From Alphaproteobacteria bacterium (GTDB lineage: Bacteria > Pseudomonadota > Alphaproteobacteria > Rhizobiales > Rhizobiaceae), in the NCBI GenBank assembly GCA_024280375.1, contig JAJRQF010000049.1:1-64000 (forward strand): 64,000 nucleotides of DNA, in the 5' to 3' direction. Position numbers and translations under genes: made by a program. This document shows positions 59,518-64,000 of this stretch, piece after piece (within the stretch, counting starts at the first letter, position 1; each line of letters starts with the position of its first letter). The notes beneath the pieces are model-generated. The model was given only the letters and a program-made list of their open reading frames with translations, was not told the DNA's origin and did no database searches.

Positions 59518-60240
59518 TTAATAGAGTTTCAGTGTTCTGCCAGTAAATTTTGTCGGCTGACAAGTGGTATTAATGCGCAATTGAATTCTTTCGCACAACA
59601 ATTTGGCAGCCTTAACATCTTTTAACGGCCCCGCAACCAGATGCGCTTCGATACTGCTTTCATGTTCGACAATAGAAGCGCGCGCAGTCAATTTTTCAAA
59701 AAGGGTAGGTGCCGCGTTCACCAAAGCAGAGTAGCGCTTGCCAAGAACTGAAAAAGAATGGCCGGTTCCCAAATCAATGCCAACCGCGCTGTTGCCAATT
59801 TCATCGCCAAGGACAGTCAAAACCGTGTTCTCATTTGCCGGCGCATTTAGTTCTGTCTGCATTCTGCGAATGGTGTCTGCATTTGATTGCTTAGACGCAA
59901 CCGTCATGCCAAACGATGAGACGGAATTATTCCCGGTGGCGGTTGATTTGACCTTATCTTCGCTTCTTGGTGCAACAGACCCGGTGGTGAAATTGTCCAC
60001 AGAACTATCTTCATTGGCGTCTTTTGCAATTTCTCCGCCGGTAAGAAAGCGGCCAGATCCGATAGCGCTTTCGACAGATGCACTTTCTGAACCAAGCCCG
60101 GGCGCTTTGAAATCAGATTGCAATGCATAGCTGGAAATTGCAGCCGTAGCTGAGACAATGGCCGCACAACCCCAAACAACAACATCACGCATTTGATGTG
60201 GTGCATTCACCTCGTCATCGATATGTTGAGAATGAGACAT
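59518..60240 (-). CDS. Membrane-anchored SPOR-like protein
   Basis: 240 residues: one N-terminal helix (VVVWGCAAIVSATAAISSYA), a long Ser/Asp-rich stretch, and a C-terminal domain (about 150-235, GIDLGTGHSFSVLGKRYSAL ... IEAHLVAGPLKDVKAAKLLC) with the layout of a SPOR peptidoglycan-binding domain. The two cysteines near the end may pair. Family not certain. Divergent from glmU by 130 bp. Confidence 0.6.
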   Translation of the reverse strand: MSHSQHIDDEVNAPHQMRDVVVWGCAAIVSATAAISSYALQSDFKAPGLGSESASVESAIGSGRFLTGGEIAKDANEDSSVDNFTTGSVAPRSEDKVKSTATGNNSVSSFGMTVASKQSNADTIRRMQTELNAPANENTVLTVLGDEIGNSAVGIDLGTGHSFSVLGKRYSALVNAAPTLFEKLTARASIVEHESSIEAHLVAGPLKDVKAAKLLCERIQLRINTTCQPTKFTGRTLKLY

Positions 60241-60370
60241 TTGATCAAAAATCTGCTTTCATTGTCCGAATCAGCTGGATTGTTCAATAAGCAATTTGCA
60301 ATATTAAGTATATACTTGGCAATCCGTTGTTTGTAGAGACCACAGACAAAGCAATAATGACGGAATACAC

Positions 60371-61720
60371 ATGCGCAAAACCTGTCTGACCATAATCCTC
60401 GCAGCCGGTGAGGGTACGAGAATGAAATCTGCAACACCCAAGGTTTTGCACGAGGTTGCCGGGCTGCCAATGGTTGTTCATGTGCTAAACGCCGCAAACC
60501 AAGCGGGTGGTGACAAATCCGTAGTGGTCGTCGGTGCGGGTGCTGACAATGTCGCGTCAAAAATAAATAATTGGAATAATGAAGTATCAATAGTCATACA
60601 AAATGAACGTTTAGGCACCGCCCATGCTGTACTGGCGGCCGATGAATGGCTACGCCAATCCTTCGACGATGTTTTGATACTTTATGGTGATGTGCCTTTG
60701 ATACAGGCCAAGACATTGCACAATATGCGCCACGAATTGCAAAATGGCGCTGATCTGGTTGTACTCGGTTTTGAGGCTGCAAACCCAACCGGATACGGAC
60801 GGCTGATTGTGGATGATGGGCAGCTTGTTGCTATCCGCGAACATAAAGATGCATCAGATGATGAAAAGACGATAAGCCTTTGTAATAGTGGGATTATGGG
60901 GTTTAACGGATCTATTGCTAGCGAATTAATCAGAGCAATTGAAAACAACAATTCCCAAAATGAATATTATCTCACTGATGCTGTCTCAATCGCCCGCTCA
61001 AAGGGTTTAAAGGTTGTTGCAACGACGGTAGCCGAGGAAGATGTGCAGGGCGTCAACAACCGCGTTCAATTGGCAGAAGTAGAAGCCGTATGGCAACAAC
61101 GAAAACGCAAAGAAATGATGTTAAACGGCGTTTCAATGCCAGCACCGGAAACTGTGCAATTTGCCCATGATACGGAAATTGGCCGTGATACAATCGTCGA
61201 GCCCAATGTGGTATTTGCATCAGGTGTAAGTGTTGCGGAAAACGCAACTATTCGCGCATTTTCTCATCTTGAAGGAGCTGAGATAGGCGAGGGATGTATT
61301 GTTGGCCCCTATGCGCGTTTAAGGCCGGGTACATCTATGTTGCATGGTTCAAAGGTTGGTAACTTCTGCGAAGTTAAGAAAGCAACCATTGGCATTGGTT
61401 CGAAAGTCAACCATCTGTCCTATATCGGAGATACAATAATTGGCACCAAAGCCAATATTGGTGCTGGAACCATCACATGTAATTATGATGGTATCAACAA
61501 ACATCAAACCAAAATCGGCAATAATGCGTTTATCGGCTCGAACTCGTCATTGGTCGCGCCAGTTGAGATTGGTGACAATGCCATAGTGGCGGCCGGCAGT
61601 GTGGTGACAAAGGATGTGCCGCAAGATGCACTTGGAATTAGCCGGGGTAAACAGATCAACAAAGATCATCTTGCCGGTAAAATTCGACTGAGAAATGAAG
61701 CCAAAAAAAATGCAGGCTAA
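60371..61720 (+). CDS. glmU: Bifunctional GlmU (GlcNAc-1-P uridyltransferase / GlcN-1-P acetyltransferase)
   Basis: Makes UDP-GlcNAc. 449 residues: uridyltransferase start LAAGEGTRMKS, LYGDVPL and NSGIMGF; then a left-handed beta-helix acetyltransferase with KVGNFCEVKKATIG and ITCNYDGINKHQTKIG. glmS follows 216 bp later. Confidence 0.97.
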   Translation: MRKTCLTIILAAGEGTRMKSATPKVLHEVAGLPMVVHVLNAANQAGGDKSVVVVGAGADNVASKINNWNNEVSIVIQNERLGTAHAVLAADEWLRQSFDDVLILYGDVPLIQAKTLHNMRHELQNGADLVVLGFEAANPTGYGRLIVDDGQLVAIREHKDASDDEKTISLCNSGIMGFNGSIASELIRAIENNNSQNEYYLTDAVSIARSKGLKVVATTVAEEDVQGVNNRVQLAEVEAVWQQRKRKEMMLNGVSMPAPETVQFAHDTEIGRDTIVEPNVVFASGVSVAENATIRAFSHLEGAEIGEGCIVGPYARLRPGTSMLHGSKVGNFCEVKKATIGIGSKVNHLSYIGDTIIGTKANIGAGTITCNYDGINKHQTKIGNNAFIGSNSSLVAPVEIGDNAIVAAGSVVTKDVPQDALGISRGKQINKDHLAGKIRLRNEAKKNAG

Positions 61721-61936
61721 ATCTGTATTTGGCGGTAAAATGCCTGTAAGAACCGAATCTGGCGTAAATACTGTAAAGTGCTAATTGTTGAAATAGTTTT
61801 GCAGTTTGGAAATCTTATTTGATTATCATTTGATGTCACAGGCGCTAATAAACTGGAATTGGGCCGGCTGTGAATGCGGTAAACTGGTGAATACAGCGGC
61901 TTAAAGCTCAAACATACGAATTTTGTGAGAATAATT

Positions 61937-63763
61937 ATGTGTGGAATTGTTGGAATCGTCGGCAACAGACCTGTAGCGCCTTTGATGGTGGACGCGCTCA
62001 AGAGGCTTGAATATCGTGGATATGATTCTGCCGGAGTGGCAACTCTCGATGAAGGCGTTCTAGGGCGCAGGCGCGCTGAAGGCAAATTGGTAAATCTGCA
62101 ATCGCGTCTTGATGAAAACCCACTGGCTGGAACAATTGGCATTGGCCATACCAGATGGGCAACCCACGGTGTGCCGAACGAGACCAATGCGCACCCCCAT
62201 TTTTCCAACGATGTTGCTTTGGTACACAATGGCATCATTGAAAATTTTCGAGAGCTGCGCGAGGAGCTGATTGAGGATGGATATGAGTTCACCTCGCAAA
62301 CAGATACCGAAGTTGTGGCCCATCTTGTTTCGCGCGAATTGAATTCCGGCAAGTCTCCACCGGAGGCTGCCTTTGCCGCCATTAAGCGGCTTGAAGGCGC
62401 ATTTGCATTGGCCATTCTGTTTAAGAATGAGGACAATTTAATCGTTGCCGCGCGCAATGGACCACCATTGGCAATTGGCCATGGTGAGGGTGAAATGTAT
62501 CTGGGTTCAGACGCAATAGCACTTGCCCCTTTCACCAATGTCATTACCTATCTTGAAGATGGTGACTGGGCGACAATTCACCGTGACGACATGCAAATAT
62601 TCAATGAAAATGGCGCCAGGGTCGAGCGTGCCAAGCAGCTTTCTGTTGGCTCCACGTTGATGGTCGACAAGGGCAATCATCGCCACTTTATGAGCAAGGA
62701 AATATTTGAGCAGCCAGAAGTAATTGGGCACACTCTTTCGCATTTTCTTGATTTTTCAGAGCAGCGGGTATCCGGACTTGATAAAGCGCCTTTTGATTTT
62801 AAAGAACTCGACCGGATTAATATTACCGCCTGTGGAACGGCTTATTATGCCGGACTGGTTTCCAAATACTGGTTTGAGAAATTGGCCCGGTTGCCAGTCG
62901 ATATCGACGTCGCCTCAGAATTTCGATACCGCGAAGCGCCAATGAAAAAAGATGGCCTTTCGTTATTTATTACCCAGTCTGGCGAAACCGCTGATACGCT
63001 TGCAGGTTTGCGATATTGTAAACAGCAAGGCCAACATATTGGTGCGATCGTCAATGTTAAAGAATCGACCATCGCGCGCGAATCTGATGTGGTGTTCCAA
63101 ACGCTTGCAGGCCCGGAAATCGGTGTTGCTTCAACCAAAGCCTTCACCTGCCAACTTTCCACATTGGCATGTCTCGCAGTGGGTGCCGCCCGACAACGCG
63201 GCACCATAGATGCGACCCGAGAAGCACAATTGGTGCGCGAATTATCCGAAGCACCGCGCTACGCTAGCCAGGCTTTGAAATTGTGGGATGAAATCGCAGT
63301 CATAGCGCGCGATCTTCAAAACGTTGATCATGTTTTATATCTTGGCCGCGATACAAATTTTCCACTGGCAATGGAAGGCGCGTTGAAGCTGAAAGAGATT
63401 TCATATATTCACGCAGAAGGCTATGCGGCGGGAGAATTGAAACACGGCCCCATCGCACTGATTGATGAAACCATGCCCGTTGTAGTGATTGCGCCATATG
63501 ACAGTATTTTTGAAAAAACCGTATCTAATATGCAGGAAGTTGCAGCACGCGGTGGTAAAATCATACTGATCACCGACCAAAAAGGTGCAAATGCCGCAGG
63601 GATGGATGACGCAAAGGTCATTATATTGCCAGAGATGCCAGCAATTATTACACCAATAATCTATGCCTTGCCTGTTCAGATGCTTGCCTACCATACGGCT
63701 GTCCATATGGGGACAGATGTTGATCAACCCCGAAATCTGGCCAAATCAGTTACCGTCGAATAG
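61937..63763 (+). CDS. glmS: Glucosamine-fructose-6-phosphate aminotransferase (isomerizing)
   Basis: Makes glucosamine-6-phosphate from fructose-6-phosphate and glutamine. 608 residues: MCGIVGIVG gives the N-terminal nucleophile Cys after Met removal, which fixes the start at 61937 rather than the GTG four codons upstream; GHTRWATHG and the SIS-domain ITQSGETADTLA, SVTVE-COOH ending are diagnostic. No glmS ribozyme is visible upstream, as expected outside Gram-positives. Confidence 0.97.
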   Translation: MCGIVGIVGNRPVAPLMVDALKRLEYRGYDSAGVATLDEGVLGRRRAEGKLVNLQSRLDENPLAGTIGIGHTRWATHGVPNETNAHPHFSNDVALVHNGIIENFRELREELIEDGYEFTSQTDTEVVAHLVSRELNSGKSPPEAAFAAIKRLEGAFALAILFKNEDNLIVAARNGPPLAIGHGEGEMYLGSDAIALAPFTNVITYLEDGDWATIHRDDMQIFNENGARVERAKQLSVGSTLMVDKGNHRHFMSKEIFEQPEVIGHTLSHFLDFSEQRVSGLDKAPFDFKELDRINITACGTAYYAGLVSKYWFEKLARLPVDIDVASEFRYREAPMKKDGLSLFITQSGETADTLAGLRYCKQQGQHIGAIVNVKESTIARESDVVFQTLAGPEIGVASTKAFTCQLSTLACLAVGAARQRGTIDATREAQLVRELSEAPRYASQALKLWDEIAVIARDLQNVDHVLYLGRDTNFPLAMEGALKLKEISYIHAEGYAAGELKHGPIALIDETMPVVVIAPYDSIFEKTVSNMQEVAARGGKIILITDQKGANAAGMDDAKVIILPEMPAIITPIIYALPVQMLAYHTAVHMGTDVDQPRNLAKSVTVE

Positions 63764-63850
63764 TTTCAATACTGCCCTTATTCGCACAACCCATTGAAAT
63801 TTTTGACCAGAACCCACATATAGTGCTGGTTCTAAGGAATTATTTACCTC

Positions 63851-64000
63851 ATGAAAAAGACGCCAATACTGGTTAAAAAACCCAAGCCGAGAGCTGTTAC
63901 CAGGTTACGGAATTATTTCCTGACCGGCTTTGTAATATGTGCTCCCTTGGCAATCACTGTTTATTTGACCTGGACGCTTATTAAATGGGTGGATTCATGG
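63851..64000 (+). CDS. DUF502-family membrane protein (partial)
   Basis: The first 50 codons only; the gene runs off the window. MKKTPILVKKPKPRAVTRLR is followed by NYFLTGFVICAPLAITVYLT, the typical start of DUF502 membrane proteins. Function is unknown. Confidence 0.8.
   Translation, partial: MKKTPILVKKPKPRAVTRLRNYFLTGFVICAPLAITVYLTWTLIKWVDSW

Noticed and set aside
61717-62544. Long open frame antisense to glmS (275 codons)
   Set aside because: Lies opposite a certain gene; low-complexity Ser/Arg-rich translation and no ribosome binding site.

Overview
The window looks like chromosomal DNA of an alphaproteobacterium of the Hyphomicrobiales (rhizobial) type with moderate GC. This is inferred from family content and gene order: the purC-purS-purQ-purL-bolA-grxD block, an F1 ATPase zeta inhibitor (DUF1476), a DUF1127 gene followed by CUCCUCCC hairpins, a GTTC-N7-GTTC LexA box between uvrA and ssb, and the rlpA-dac-tmk-holB-metG-tatD-metallohydrolase run. 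I cannot name the genus.

1-15.7 kb is mostly housekeeping: rpsD with a terminator, ttcA, a palindromic repeat element, the minus-strand purine operon ending in bolA and grxD, ATPase zeta, an HpcH/HpaI aldolase, an exported sialidase-fold protein, a small hydrolase, an iodotyrosine-deiodinase-like flavoprotein, a DUF1127 gene with three cuckoo/CcsR-type hairpins, uvrA, and ssb. 15.8-23.4 kb runs on the plus strand: rlpA, a D,D-carboxypeptidase, a tmk-position kinase that has lost key dTMP kinase residues, holB with an in-frame amber codon near its end, metG, tatD and a metallo-beta-lactamase-fold hydrolase.

23.4-32.7 kb is a nitrate assimilation island: nirB-nirD-nasA and a small TTG-start gene on the minus strand, a NarK-type transporter and a fused PP2C phosphatase/Ser-Thr kinase on the plus strand, with two divergent sigma-54-like promoters between them.

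32.9-56.7 kb is a large surface-polysaccharide locus: initiating sugar transferase, ugd, gmd, fcl, glycosyltransferases, acyltransferases, a methyltransferase, epimerases, a flippase, a polymerase-like and a ligase-like membrane protein, galE, an APS kinase with a CysN-like N-terminus, and cysQ. It can supply UDP-glucuronate, GDP-fucose, UDP-galactose and possibly PAPS. The middle (40.2-41.5 kb) contains decaying genes: a DegT aminotransferase stub, a broken methyltransferase and a frameshifted acyltransferase. A phage-tail-like pair (collagen-repeat SGNH esterase plus small partner) sits in the locus.

56.9-64 kb returns to core genes: tRNA-Lys, ccdA, four 82-bp tandem repeats, an EamA transporter, a SPOR-like membrane protein, glmU, glmS and the start of a DUF502 gene. 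Three apparent single-site lesions (holB amber, acyltransferase -1, ligase start) could be real decay or assembly errors; raw reads would settle this.
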